64,000 bases of DNA, taken from NCBI GenBank assembly GCA_949316235.1, contig OX438759.1:19902618-19966617 (forward strand), written 5' to 3'. The notes under the pieces are model-generated. The model worked only from the letters and a program-made list of their open reading frames with translations. It was not told the origin of the DNA and searched no databases. Every line of letters begins with the position of its first letter. Within the stretch, counting starts at the first letter, position 1. The translations under genes and the position numbers were made by a program. This stretch comes from Oegoconia quadripuncta. Its lineage: Eukaryota; Arthropoda; Insecta; Lepidoptera; Autostichidae. Positions 11,701 through 20,249 of the stretch are shown here, one piece after another.

Positions 11701-12183
11701 AACGCAGTCCGTGGTTAGGCGAGGCCAACGTGCTGCAGCAGTTCGTGGTGAGCGAGGGCCGGCGCCGCGTGGCCGTGGCGGGCTGCCGCTGCGTGCGCGG
11801 GGCGCTGGCGCGGGCCGCGCTCTACCGCGTGCGGCGCGGGGACCAGCTCGTCTACCAAGGTAACCGCCACGCTACACGCTACACGCTACACGCTACACGC
11901 TACACGCTACACGCTACACGCTACACGCTACACGCTACACGCTACACACTACACACTACACACGCTCCATTACCATAAATGCTCCCCTAACTCCCGTTTT
12001 TATTCTCCAGGTAAACTGGCTTCCATGAAGCACCTGAAAGAGGAAGTGAACACGATAAAACGCGACATGGAGTGCGGGTTGCGCTTCGACGACCCCTCCT
12101 TCGAGGTGCAGCCCGGGGATACGGTCATATGCTACAAGATGGTGGACAGCAGTGACGTCACCGGGTGGGACCCGGGCTTCTGA
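2511..12183 (+). CDS. mtIF2: Mitochondrial translation initiation factor 2, C-terminal half (5 exons)
   Basis: This gene encodes the mitochondrial GTPase that delivers formyl-Met-tRNA to the small mitoribosomal subunit. Only the region after the G domain is in the window. The joined exons 2511-2736, 3375-3496, 3818-4001, 11719-11859 and 12011-12183 give one continuous frame. It contains an arginine-rich linker, the IF-2 domain 3 signature (VVVKGDVDGSVEAIL and IKHHNVIYRLVDDV) and the C-terminal domain with its conserved ending (CGLRF...GDTVICY...WDPGF, then TGA). Every junction has GT/AG and matching phase. The GTP-binding exons must lie left of the window. Intron 4 is about 7.7 kb and holds a copia element and LINE debris. 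The exons are strikingly GC-rich against AT-rich introns. An AATAAA lies 15 bases past the stop. Identity is firm from the domain text; the first exon's 5' boundary is the weakest call. Confidence 0.92.
2737..3374 (+). other. mtIF2 intron, no recognised element
   Basis: This intron between the first two visible exons holds GC-rich sequence and short spurious ORFs on both strands. I recognise no gene or element in it. The next intron (3497-3817) is also unremarkable. Confidence 0.6.
3375..3496 (+). CDS. mtIF2: mtIF2 exon: GDVDGSVEAI domain-3 core
   Basis: A TCTCGCAG acceptor precedes it. The text GDVDGSVEAILDILETYDE and LVHYGVGPVTPNDLE is diagnostic of IF-2 domain 3. The donor GTGCTC after GAG at 3496 is weak, but it gives phase 0 continuity with the next exon. 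Confidence 0.88.
3818..4001 (+). CDS. mtIF2: mtIF2 exon: domain-3 end
   Basis: The acceptor is TTCGCAG and the donor is GTGAGT. The exon encodes IAEAFKAIVYTFNVD and GIPIKHHNVIYRLVDDVK, then an acidic tail ending in a split glycine codon that the exon at 11719 completes. Confidence 0.92.
4200..4620 (+). mobile_element. Jockey-like LINE, 3' fragment
   Basis: Frame +3 carries the C-terminal text of a non-LTR retrotransposon ORF2 (LVLQKRAVRTIYKL, then VSLSNKFKEINIS and VYENLMYVRKN). The closing stretch with GGGAGTCAGCTTTGTGAATGAGC also occurs in the related copy at 30720-30845. It is 5' truncated and internally shortened, and lies in mtIF2 intron 4. Confidence 0.75.
5163..5218. repeat. CAGATA/GACAGATA microsatellite
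   Basis: Repeats of ACAGATACAGATAG run for about 50 bases between the LINE RNase H segment and its C-terminal knuckle segment, so the simple repeat interrupts the LINE reading. Confidence 0.85.
5460..5464. repeat. Left target-site duplication of copia (GATAG)
   Basis: GATAG immediately precedes the 5' LTR and recurs directly after the 3' LTR at 9923-9927. This is the 5-bp duplication expected of a copia integrase. Confidence 0.92.
5465..5608 (+). repeat. Copia 5' LTR
   Basis: This 144-bp repeat starts TGTTGTAAGATG and ends TTTTCCCACA. It matches 9779-9922 base for base by eye, and is short for a copia LTR. Confidence 0.95.
5611..5622 (+). promoter_or_regulatory. Putative copia primer-binding site
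   Basis: TTATCAGCACGA lies 3 bases past the 5' LTR. It is not complementary to a tRNA 3' end in the usual TGG form. Its complement resembles the anticodon-stem region of an isoleucine tRNA (GTGCTGATAA). Copia-type elements are known to prime from internal half-tRNA sites, so this is plausible. The tRNA identity is from memory and uncertain. Confidence 0.5.
5743..9693 (+). CDS. Copia Gag-Pol polyprotein (1316 aa, intact)
   Basis: One uninterrupted ORF encodes all copia functions in copia order. It has a Gag region (about residues 1-205) and a CCHC knuckle CYDCREPGHKSPDC at about 215. The protease motif WYIDSGASAHMTS is at about 258. A pre-integrase GAG block (YQLWHKRLGHL) and an HHCC finger follow. 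The integrase has D-D-E residues in HSDV (about 462), LRSDNGTEY (about 522) and SIAERINR (about 559). The reverse transcriptase has KARLVAKGYNQ and YVDD at about 1002. RNase H has GYTDADFA (about 1164) and SSTEAEYMAL (about 1205). RT following integrase is the copia arrangement, not gypsy. The length is near the family norm and I see no stop or frameshift, so it is a candidate active element. It would be transcribed from the 5' LTR. Confidence 0.96.
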   Translation: MSSSISVIKPLVNRDGFGVWKFKMRMYLIHENLWETVAGYPEGSQITAEKRLRDDQIALSKICLTVDGMAITLLRPCETAKAAWKALSSAYEDKGLGRRISLERKLYRYCLDDFNDIEMYINAVMSTVQDLADIGKIIEDASIAAILLGGLSPQYAPLVMALENSNVEITVDLIKTKLLNELNKPKENNQDTALKTRTNQKSKPSSSKTKKQIICYDCREPGHKSPDCPHKKDKKKKSENHRNSLSALNVIGDVESTKWYIDSGASAHMTSRREWMENVKGYPTGKVTIANGEVLSSEGVGDISITMCDEVTKISDVVHVPNLNANLISVKKAVDNGFCVVFDKSGCNFYNSSVFSCTGISLLHGSICGGLYSLDCTVNVPRQLSAFDVHSDVSRYQLWHKRLGHLCRIGMDRLKKDHVVGIDYSTVDKEPCVACVEGKLSRKPFKRIPYKRATSVLELVHSDVYTLLETSFQGSKYVLFFIDDFTRMIFAFFISSKAEVKDKFRIFKSLVEREKGLKIKVLRSDNGTEYVNTDLTNYLQMEGIQHQTTVPYSPQQNSIAERINRTIIEKARSMLSGSSLSPAYWQDATETAVYLKNRTPHRALEGKTSFELWYGKQPNLSHLRVFGCRALIHVPDCNRKKLDVKATEHIFVGYSDDPNSYYFRDAKYPRRLVKSRDVVFFEDTFRDLEEKGKGVKYQLAPGALKPARVPLFLSPQSRVDVPQPARLPLCSQIDSTTNSREDPIPGPSIVADFEPSQLGFAPSPEQLEESDSDVEVAEPRYNLRPRKIHNTAANCVCMQTISSQMNEPTTYQQAVNAVDRDNWYHAMRDEYQALLEKKTWILVNRPDKKVIPCKWVYKLKKNAHGDIIKYKARLVAKGYNQVHGVDYYETFAPVIRNSSLRVLIALAAEMGLKMRHLDVDTAFLNGDLQEEVYMDQPPGFKSKGDEDKVCLLQKSLYGLKQAPRAWNIKLNEVLSKIGFIRLPTEPCVYKKLLGSELILLAVYVDDIIVFYQNEKSFDAVKCDLQKYFTLKDLGPLKYYLGLNISTENGEIRVNQKSYIEFLLEKFNLGQAKEYDTPLANSKIGALQDSDCKNNHYAYLNLIGCLMYLAVNTRPDIAFAVSYLSQYNNKYNSTHWVAAKRVLQYLKGTIDHSIIYKKTGELLVGYTDADFANCVHDRRSYTGYCFKLANGPVSWTSKKQPTVALSSTEAEYMALTDAAKEAIYLRRLISEVCDIKYPSITICSDSQSAQNLAHNPIHHGRSKHIDVRYHFIREKVSENVIVLQYTKSSDLLADVLTKCLGKVAHQRCINSIGLVKA
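9779..9922 (+). repeat. Copia 3' LTR
   Basis: This is identical by eye to 5465-5608. A short purine-rich run (GGGTGGA) directly before it may be the polypurine tract. The target duplication GATAG follows at 9923-9927. Confidence 0.95.
9923..11500 (-). mobile_element. Decayed LINE, RNase H start and ORF1-like region (5' part, split by copia)
   Basis: The minus strand from about 11461 to 10991 encodes a basic, Pro/Lys/Arg-rich stretch like an ORF1 tail (PSLRKRIKLKKRPCSGTRR). The stretch from about 10930 to 10169 encodes a second ORF1-like block (IGRIDHPDGKLAVIRQTDLP, then SIPEDIAKKIAAQERRLGFH). Finally 10150-9923 encodes the start of RNase H (HMVFTDGSKTRDGTG, then PNTVFQAECIGIIQAAKAIA) up to the copia junction. 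Endonuclease and reverse transcriptase are absent between the ORF1-like and RNase H parts, so the copy has a large internal deletion plus frameshifts. Confidence 0.7.
11719..11859 (+). CDS. mtIF2: mtIF2 exon: start of C-terminal beta-barrel domain
   Basis: The acceptor is GTGGTTAG and the donor is GTAACC. The exon encodes EANVLQQFVVSEG, VAVAGCRCVRG and GDQLVYQG, matching IF-2 domain IV. It is very GC-rich. A heptamer array starts 12 bases after the exon ends. Confidence 0.9.
11871..11961. repeat. GCTACAC heptamer microsatellite beside the mtIF2 splice donor
   Basis: Eleven perfect GCTACAC units (11871-11947) are followed by about two ACTACAC variants. The array begins 12 bases after the 5' splice site of the exon ending at 11859 and fills most of the 151-bp intron. 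Confidence 0.97.
12011..12183 (+). CDS. mtIF2: mtIF2 terminal exon
   Basis: The acceptor is TATTCTCCAG. The exon encodes KLASMKHLKEEVNTIKRD, CGLRFDD and WDPGF, then TGA at 12181-12183. The WDPGF C-terminus is the usual end of mitochondrial IF2. Confidence 0.93.
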
Positions 12184-12197
12184 GCGTTGCAAATGTT

Positions 12198-12203
12198 AAT
12201 AAA
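12198..12203 (+). terminator. mtIF2 polyadenylation signal AATAAA
   Basis: A canonical AATAAA lies 15 bases after the TGA at 12181-12183. A T/G-rich stretch follows, as expected for the downstream element. Confidence 0.75.
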
Positions 12204-12492
12204 ATGTATTGTTAGTTAATGTGGTGTTTCATTTCGGTCGATGCGATTTGATATTTGTAATGATGTTATGCACAAACAAATGCAAACATGTTACTAGCTA
12301 TGTACAGTCGGCAACACAATTAAGGTAGCAAGCTTAATTTTTATATTGTTTGGAGGGTCTGGTTGTATTTTGTTTATTTTACACCATGTCATCATGTGAC
12401 AGATAAATTTCAGTTAAACTTGAATAACGATTTTCTTTTATGAGAATTTCACCTACATACCGGATGAGTTTTTTTACCGTAAGAAAAAGAAT

Positions 12493-13141
12493 AATAGGTA
12501 AGTGAATAGAAGTTATTGGCATAGGTAGTTTAATATGAAATTTATTTGGAACTCATATTTTCTCTAAGTTTTCTTTATTTCATTTAATGATGTAATTATA
12601 TGGAATATACAATGTGATAGGGGTGGTACTTCTAACCCGTTAAGGCTAAATACTACATCCAAATCCATCGACAAAAAAAATAATATGGGGGTCCAGCCCC
12701 CTTCCCCCCTAAATTTATGACCATTTTTATTTTATTTTCAATGTACTGCGGCGCGCTCGATACTTTATGCGATATCAAAGGTTTCATACGTCGTAGAAAC
12801 ATGAAAAAAATGGCAAACGGTACCTAATGATACTGGCTAACTAATCAATTACTTTGTTTTGTATGTTTGAGATTATTTTGGTAAGAAAAAAAAATATTAC
12901 TTAATTATTTTGTGATTTAAAATCACTTTTTTTATGTTTTCACAGATATGTTTTCACCCCCCATATTATTTTTTTTGTCGATGATTTTGGATGTAGTACT
13001 GAGCCTTAACGGGTTAGAAGTACCACCCCTATCACATTGTATATGCTACAAACGCGACCGTCAAATGACAAAAAGCTATATTCGATGATAGTTTAAAAAA
13101 AAAATAACCTATGCCAATACCTTCTATTTCACTTACCTAAT
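12493..13141. mobile_element. Second, nested inverted-repeat element
   Basis: About 37 bases at 12494-12530 (AGGTAAGTGAATAGAAG, then ATTGGCATAGG) recur inverted at 13104-13140 with few mismatches. They enclose the inner 434-bp element and lie inside the outer element. The duplication at its ends was not resolved. Confidence 0.65.
12608..13041. mobile_element. Inner 434-bp MITE with long TIRs
   Basis: The termini TACAATGTGATAGGGGTGG and their exact inverse extend with good pairing for roughly 90-100 bases on each side (to about 12700 and from about 12945). They are flanked by TA on both sides. There is no coding capacity. It is non-autonomous and probably mobilised by a mariner-type transposase elsewhere. 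Confidence 0.82.
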
Positions 13142-13430
13142 ATGGCATTCGAGATGTGGTGCTGGAGACGAATGGAGGGAATAAGCTGGACCGAGAAGAG
13201 AACAAATAAAGAAGTGTTAGTGATGGTAAAGGAGAAGAGATGCCTGTTAGCCACAGTTGAGAACCGAAGAGGAAAGATGATAGGTCACTTGATACGACAC
13301 GATATTTTTTTGAAGAACATAATTGAGGGAAAGATTGAAGGAAAGAGAGGAAGGGAAAGACCTAGGCGTAATTACTTTGACCAAGTGAAAGCCCTATCAT
13401 TCAAAAAAAATGCCCTATTTTTTCCTTGCG
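13142..13430 (+). mobile_element. LINE ORF2 C-terminal fragment
   Basis: The frame reads AFEMWCWRRMEGISWTEKRT, then RRGKMIGHLIRHD and IEGKIEGKRGRERPR. This is the recognisable C-terminal text of a common insect LINE. It is truncated at both ends and lies within the outer MITE. Confidence 0.75.
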
Positions 13431-13499
13431 GTAAAAAACTCACCGGTATATTTATAAATAAAAACCTGCAACCTTAATTGTATTACCGACTGTATATGT

Positions 13500-14228
13500 C
13501 TACTATTCGGTTTGGTAGGTAATAGGACATATATACAATGTGCCCCTGACTAGCAACAACCATCCAAGTTTATTGCCAAACAGCTATATTGATAGTTTTG
13601 TAGTGTTTCCACTGTTAAAGATAAAGTCATTCCCGCAAACTTGCACCTTCATCCATAATTAACCCTTCCACGTGCAGTGCATTTATTACCACTTGGTCGG
13701 ATTCCCATTTCGCCGGATTCAGTACAGACATATAGACGATATCTAGTGTATTAACAAACAAATACAGTAAACACAATACTTATCCTAACGCATTTTCCTG
13801 TAGGTATACAATCTTCATAGAGGAAAATTAATATACATAAATAAGCAGTCTTTTCGAAAGATGTCACGTTTGTGATGTTCTTTTGTTCTAAATGCCATTG
13901 TTATAAATAAATTCTGTTCTTGGGTTGATTTTTGATATAAGTTTATTGAGAAAAAAACTTGAAGAATATTAATTTACCAGGGCCAAGTATTGATCAACTT
14001 TGTTTTATTGAAAGCAATAAAGGCAGACATAATAGATTTTTTATTGTTTATAAGTGTTCAGTGTCTGCGAAAGTGTTAAATGCGCTTATCATTAAGCGTT
14101 ATCACACATTTCGTCATCGAAATGTGTTATTTTTGACATGATACTCTTACAAGTCTGAATTTCTGACCACAGATTTTTCAGACCCATCATCTGTTCTTGT
14201 AGCATTCCAAAATTTATATGTTACTGTG
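13500..14228. other. AT-rich intergenic DNA, nothing recognised
   Basis: I see no conserved coding text, repeat head or hairpin in this stretch. The short ORFs are random in content. Confidence 0.6.
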
Positions 14229-14536
14229 TTTTTTTTTTATGCACATCGGGTTGGTACTAGACCTCAATCACACCTCATGTTAAGTGAAGATGAGATCGAA
14301 GGTGGAAACGTACTCACCCGGAAACCCCAACACATTTGGAGTACTGGCTATCTTATCTGACGACCGGAACACAACAATGCTATTAACATTGCTGCTTGGC
14401 GGCAGATTCAGATAAGATTTAAAATGCCCTACCACCAACCAAACCGAGTACTTAAACATGTACCCCGCTGGGGATCGAACCCGCGACATCCGAATCGTAA
14501 ACCCAATGTTGTTTACATTGAGCCACGGAGGCGGTA
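14229..14536 (-). mobile_element. SINE family A, near full-length
   Basis: Read on the minus strand, it has a tRNA-like head with a box A-like segment (TGGCTCAATGTAAACAAC) and a box B-like segment (GGGTTCGATCCCC). A body with the TGGTGGTAGGGCATTTTAAA block follows, then a poly-A tail (poly-T at 14229). It is the same family as eleven other copies and fragments here. Its head abuts the LINE fragment at 14537. Confidence 0.9.
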
Positions 14537-14985
14537 CATCGTTCCAGCAGCGTTTCATATAAATTTTACTACATTTAGTCAAGATTTTTACAAATCGTGT
14601 AAAAAGTAACACCGCGGCTGAACAAGCTCAAAGTAACAGTATATATGCGTCAATCTCTATAAACCACGAGTTTGCGGCGCTTGCAGTGGAGACATTGGGC
14701 CCGTGGTCTTCTGACACGAAACAATTTGTAAAGGATTTATCCGTTAGACTGGTCCACGCCTCTGGAGATGTGAGAGCTGGTGCCTACTTTGCTCAGCAGC
14801 TGAGCTTAGGCATTCAACGAGGCAATAGCGCTAGCGTACTAGGTACTATGCCTCACGGAAGCGAGTTGGACGGCGTATTTTTTCTATAAGATATAGGTAT
14901 TTTTAATTGTGTTTTATAAATTTGTTGTTTCATGTACATACTTAAGAAATGTTGTTATATAATAAATAATAAAAATTAACATCGT
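14537..14985 (+). mobile_element. LINE 3' fragment with ETLGPWSSDTKQF reading
   Basis: The + frame from about 14605 to the TAA at 14887 reads AEQAQSNSIYASIS, then VETLGPWSSDTKQFVKDLSV and SLGIQRGNSASVLGTMP. I recognise this as the C-terminal tail of an RT-encoding element found in many animals. A short AT-rich 3' end follows. The whole SINE plus LINE block is duplicated at 43545-44145. Confidence 0.75.
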
Positions 14986-17900
14986 GTAAAAATCGTCTTG
15001 ATTTTGTCACATCACGAACTCCGGAAATAAGGGTCCGGTGCCGCAGTTATATCTCAATAATTGCAATACATATCGTAAATCTGATTACACAAGATTTTGT
15101 CATTATTTCTACCATTAGCACAATTTGTACACCGTTCCATTCTGAAAGGTTACAAATACATATGACTTCATTGCCTTGTTTCAGGTTCAAATGCGTTAAC
15201 TATTTTTTAAAGTTTCAGCAAAAGGGAATCAAATAAAACCACACGATTTTATAAAGAGAATCCTCTATTTAAATATTAACTTGATAGGCTTGCAGTTCGT
15301 GTCTCACTATAGTTCTCAACTTAGTACTTGCATACAATAAATAATAATGACCCATTAAATTAAATGCACCTGCCTCTTCTGTTACAAAACTAATACAGAA
15401 ATGTGAAACGACTTGCTAAGATCACGTGGAAGTCGTTATAGGACATTTGTAGACCAAACACTGTCCAAAACCGGTATATCACAGTCAAGACCGTATTAAC
15501 AGCGATCTCAATTTTTTAACACACAACCGTGTCTCACTATTCAGCTAAGTTCATCTCAATGTTAAGATAGTTACATTACTAAGTATCAATGCAAAATTAA
15601 TGTATTGCCTTTTTGTACAATAAAGCGTTTACAAACAAACAAACTATCTTGAAAAACTTCAATAGGGTAAGACATCGTTCTCATTTGATACAACTCAATT
15701 GTGTCATATAATATTTAAATTAATTTTATTGGCCATTTCACGACACGTTTGTTCAAGGCCTTGCTAGCGTACTGTCACACAGAATAATTGGTACAGTGGC
15801 TAAATTGAAAATTGTTTACATTAATTCCGAGCTTTCCTGCTTTCTAAACTTCACATTACGAATAATACTTGTATAGAAGAGTAACTCTAAAACTACCGCT
15901 TACAACGAAGCACTCACACTCTCATAGACAAAGCTTGCACGCGATTGGTCACGACAAGTTCACGACGCTGCCCCAAATTGTACGCCCCGCCCACCGCGGG
16001 TTCTATTTCGTGAAACCATTTTTTGGCCTTAGTTATGTACGTTTCTGTACAATTATTATTTGTAGACTTCAAAGGAAATGTGAAAAAGTTGATAAACCCC
16101 TTTGTTCTGTACTGTACGGTTTACGCACTTCAATCATTCTATTTACATGGAAAAAGGCACGTTACATAAGCTATAATACCATCTGCCGTTATTTTTATAC
16201 ATTTTTATGGATGAATTATTTTGCTGATACTAATCATAAATTAGTAGAGGCAATTAGTAGTGATACTTTTCCTTTTCTTGGTAAAATCGATATACACAGG
16301 AACAAATGAACTACGCACATTATTGCTGTGTGTACGGTCCACGTACGGCCACACAACCACAAATACTTCTAGTGATAACTCTGGAGACCACAAGGAGCAA
16401 ATACTGTTCTGTGGTTACTTCAGATCACGGTGTCCAAATATTAATAAATATATTGGTACGGTGGCACGTTCTAACAAAATTATTGTTTTTTTTTTTATAA
16501 ATTGTTGTTCATTATTTATATCTACATGTAACTATATGACTTCACGTGATCTTGGCTTGTTTCAAATTAATTAAATTTAAATAGTGATGTAACATTTTGA
16601 CTGTTATTAATGAGCCTTCCCACACACATTTGTATTTTAAAGAAAGTTTCTAGGAATAATATCGTGCTTCTGAAAATATATCTGATAATGCACTAGTTTT
16701 AAGGCAACATAACAGTGGGATCCCAAGTGTTCTACAGGACTATCTATTCTATTGTTCACCGTAATTTATAACAAAAAAATAATCGATTAACAGATAAATT
16801 TTCGATGTACACGTTTCTTTGCATTTTGCCGATATAACTGTGAACAAAACTATCATGGTACACTGTGGGTCCTCAAAGATAATTACCACATATTTTGTGT
16901 GCCGACTGTCGCTGGCTCCTGAACTACATCGTTCATTTAATAAATAAAAATCACGGAATGAATGCCTTACCATTGTAAGTGACGCCCTTTTTATAAAATT
17001 AATTGCTAACCAGAATAATGAAAGACAATAGGCGCCTCACAAATTTTTCATTACTCATACTCTGAACGTAGGTCTGAAATTGCCTAAGGAGCGCATTGAA
17101 AGTAATACTTTTCAGGCCTAGAGAGAATTGATTTCAACTGACAGCTGTGAAATTAAAAAAACTAGTTCTTTATATTCAAATTTCTATTGAACCATGTTCC
17201 AACTTTCTCTACAGCCACTCAATCAGCGCGATGTAAAATTGATCTAACAAAGTTAGGTACCTATTAAATCAAAGAATATATATTTTTAAATGACTTCAAC
17301 TATTTCTTTAAAATAACATAGATTTGGGCAAAATATTTACCATTTATTCACTGATGAAAATAAGGATGAGAAATAAGGCTGAATAGCTGGCCGGCCACAA
17401 AAAAAAAAGCAATCCGATCTGCATTTGTTTTTTCAAATTGTAGAATTTTGTTATCTCGTATAACAGTTATTCGTGGTTGGATTTAAAAATGTAAATTCTT
17501 ATAATGAGGGCGCCATGGAACGGTGAAATAATTAACAGCTCTCCGCTCGTAACTCATTAACATTACGGACTATCTATTGCTAATCCGATCTATTGCTAAA
17601 TAGAAATTAATGAGTGATGCAAGGCAGTCGCAGACTACAGTCGGCACACATCGTCATTGGAATACTCGAGGCATAACAGAGCTACCATGACTTCACGCAA
17701 ACTACTCTCGTTACAGTAATCGTCTATCACTGTCACTCACATCGGCAACGAGCAGCATTACCGATATATTTCAATAACGTGATTCGTCCGCGTAAATTCA
17801 ATGTAGACTCAGAAATATTGGCGCCTAGTGTTACGTCACAACCTAGAAGTCGGTCAAAGAACTATACACGTTATTGCTAAATAACACAAATTACACACGT

Positions 17901-18289
17901 AATCCCAACCACGCATTGGTTCTGAATTTTAAGAACTAATATTTGACAATCAGGCCCGGTAGGAACAGAACCATACCCAAGTCATGATCTTTACTTAACA
18001 CAGTTAAAAAGGAATAGATAAATTCATATTTTTTGCTGCGAGACACTGATGACAAAATACTCGACTTAAACTTCGTTCTGTAATAAGCACCTTAGGCTAG
18101 GTTCAGATGAGAAGCCCTAAGCGCACGTTTACAACTTCTCAGTAATATTAAATATGCTAATGTTTGTTATGAAGCTTGATCGGAGTTCTACGAAATTTGG
18201 TACAGAAATTCACCATATCCTAGATTAACATATAGGGTACTTTTTGTCCCGAATTTCATATAAATCCTGGGGTACGATATGGGGAGTGG
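14986..18289. other. About 3.3 kb of AT-rich intergenic DNA, nothing firmly recognised
   Basis: No conserved exon or complete repeat is visible. A CTTTTTGTACAATAAAG block near 15610 also occurs near 35430 and looks like a retroelement tail. The longer ORFs (for example 15869-16309) have no family resemblance and are interrupted by low-complexity sequence. Near 18190 the text AAATTTGGTACAGAAATTC resembles the tail of a common moth repeat. Confidence 0.5.
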
Positions 18290-18610
18290 AGCAGGTGGAA
18301 GGTTATTATCATATCAGCCAGAGGACGTCCACTGCTCAACATAGGCCTCCCCATAGAATTCCAGAGTGGATTCCTTTATCAGGTCGTCTGACCATCTTGT
18401 GAGTGGACTTCCTACGTTGCGCTTGCCGGTGCGTGGTCTCCACTCGAGAACTTTAATGCCCCAACGGCCATCAGTTGTTCGAGCTATGCGCCCTGCCCAC
18501 TTCCACCTGCTAACGCGCTGGGCTATGTCAGCGACCTTCGTCTGCCTACGGATTTCTGAAACGCCGAGCATCGCCCTCTCCATAGCTCGTTGTGACTTTG
18601 AGGTTTCTTA
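18290..18610 (-). mobile_element. RTE-like LINE, 3' end
   Basis: The minus strand reads MERAMLGVSEIRRQTKVADI, then WKWAGRIARTTDGRWGIKVL and EWRPRTGKRNVGSP, ending in EQWTSSG. This is the standard C-terminus of an RTE-type endonuclease/RT element. The untranslated tail (GACGTCCACTGCTCAACATAGG on the + strand) is also typical. It is 5' truncated. Confidence 0.82.
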
Positions 18611-19189
18611 TGAGGCCCATAGGACGGAAGGTTAGTCATTAAATCCTTATGGTTGTAAACGCGCGTTATTAAAGGGATTCAAAAGTACTCAACATTGTCA
18701 TTGTACGCATGAATAATAATAGGTAGAACAATTTTTATTACAAGTAAAACTTGGCGAAAATCTAAAAATTATGCATCCGGACTGACTGCCCAATGTTATA
18801 CTGCATTCCCTTTTTTCTTTGAAAAGAACGCAAATTGAATTTAAAAAAAAATAACTTTGATCTTAACTATAAATTACAACCGCTTGTTTGCATGATATGA
18901 AGTATGCTATATCAAGTGTCAATAACTAGTTCTTATAATTGAGAAGATAACAATTATTACAGTAGGGTGCGTGGTAAAGGTGAATACCTATGTACATACA
19001 CCAAGTACTGGGACAATTTACGCGTTTTGACTCTTATTTGTATTTGCTTTTAGCTGTCTTAGGCTTCATTCAAACTCGATTCCTCTGCAATGTCCGATCA
19101 TAAGCTTGCGGCCAGTCTATACAGGGTGTTAAAGGTGTCATGCAGTATCGCTAACAGAAATAATATTAAAAGTTTTCTTTTATTCAGTA

Positions 19190-19690
19190 TTAAATGTGTT
19201 CTTTAATAAGGTTTCTGGGACTACATGTGACCCACGCATGCCTCTGAAACTCAAGGGGAAAATTTACAATGTCACCATGTATGGATCTGAATGTTGGGCA
19301 ATGAAAGAGACTGATGAAAGTAAAATGCATGTGGCAGAGATGAGAATGCTAAGATGGATGTGTGGTGTGACTAGAATGGATAAGATCAGGAATGAGTATA
19401 TCAGAGGAAGTCTAAATGTGGCGCCAATAACAGAAAAGTTGAGGAGGTTAGCACGGTTTGGGCATGAGGAGTGATGAACGGCACGGAACAAGACGGGTGT
19501 TAAGTATGAATGTGGAGGGATACAGAGGTAGAGGAAGACCAAAGAGGGTGTGGATAGACGCGTGAGGAATGATATGTATGTGAAAGGGGTGAGTACGGAG
19601 ATGACGGCTGATAGAGGAGAGTGGAAGAGGATGACATGTTGTGCCGACCCCACCTAGAGTGGGATAAGGGCAGAAAAATGATGAAATGTG
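19190..19690 (+). mobile_element. LINE ORF2 C-terminal fragment (RTE/craTA-like)
   Basis: The text DPRMPLKLKGKIYNVTMYG, SECWAMKETDESKMHVAEMR and MLRWMCGVTRMDKIRNEYI is a common insect LINE C-terminus. A frameshift follows near 19475, then decayed tail sequence ending with CCCCACCTAGAGTGGGATAA. Confidence 0.8.
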
Positions 19691-19729
19691 TTCTACAATA
19701 GATGTACACGCGGCTGCATGATGACGGTA

Positions 19730-19963
19730 AATAAATAAATATTTCGGACACTGACACCAATCACCTAATCCCAAACTAAGCAAAGCTGGTAATATGGATA
19801 CTGGATAACGGATAAACATACATAAATATTTATATGAACATCTATGACTCGGGAATAAATGTTCGTATTCATCACACTAACATTTACCTTCCTCGGAATT
19901 CGAACTCGCAACCATTGGTTTCGCAGACAGGGTCACTATCCACTACACCAATCGGTCGTCAAC
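19730..19963 (-). mobile_element. SINE family B, near full-length
   Basis: On the minus strand a tRNA-like head begins GACGACCGATTGGTGTAGTG (box A region). A box B-like GCGAGTTCGAATTCC segment and a body with TTATCCAGTATCC follow. It shares its layout with copies at 34645, 35755 and 63818. It is a SINE, not a tRNA gene: there is no acceptor-stem pairing or compact 72-nt structure. Confidence 0.85.
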
Positions 19964-20188
19964 GTCGTAACACTTCCAGTATAAGGTACCTTTTTTTTAT
20001 TAATTTCTACGTAAGATACATGATACCATTTGTTGATTGACAATTTAAATCTATTGGAAATAATAAGAGTGTAAGCATTTCTGTCAGTCAGTATGTTACT
20101 ACTACCGCGTCAAAATTTCCTTCCATACTAAAGGTGGCTTCAGAAATGTCTCAACATAAATGGTATTTCGAGCAAAAACCTTTTATAT

Positions 20189-20245
20189 TGTCAGGATCAT
20201 AGCCAATGAAAATCTGCCTACCCCTCCGGGAAACAGGCGTGACAT
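20189..20245 (+). mobile_element. LINE C-terminal scrap (GGATCxTAGCxA...GGGAAACAGG)
   Basis: About 55 bases match the end of the LINE at 30960-31240. Further scraps occur at 36655-36716 and 57590-57640. The coding sense is the AYPHGK-like C-terminus. Confidence 0.6.
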
Positions 20246-20249
20246 TTTG

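Larger units (their letters stand above)
12305..13492. mobile_element. TA-flanked MITE-like element with CAGTCGGCAACAC termini
   Basis: The terminal inverted repeats begin CAGTCGGCAACACAATTAA at the left, and the right end is the inverted counterpart with a few mismatches. Both are flanked by TA, the duplication typical of Tc1/mariner-group elements. The same termini bound 42953-43527. No transposase is present. The interior holds two further nested inverted-repeat structures and a LINE fragment. Confidence 0.8.

Noticed and set aside
11871..11961. Possible CRISPR-like or telomere-like array
   Set aside because: It is a simple heptamer microsatellite without spacers; insect telomere repeat is TTAGG, which does not match.
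15869..16574. ORFs of 104-146 aa in the large intergenic gap
   Set aside because: Composition is random, there are no motifs, and homopolymer and repeat-like sequence interrupt them. No evidence for a gene.
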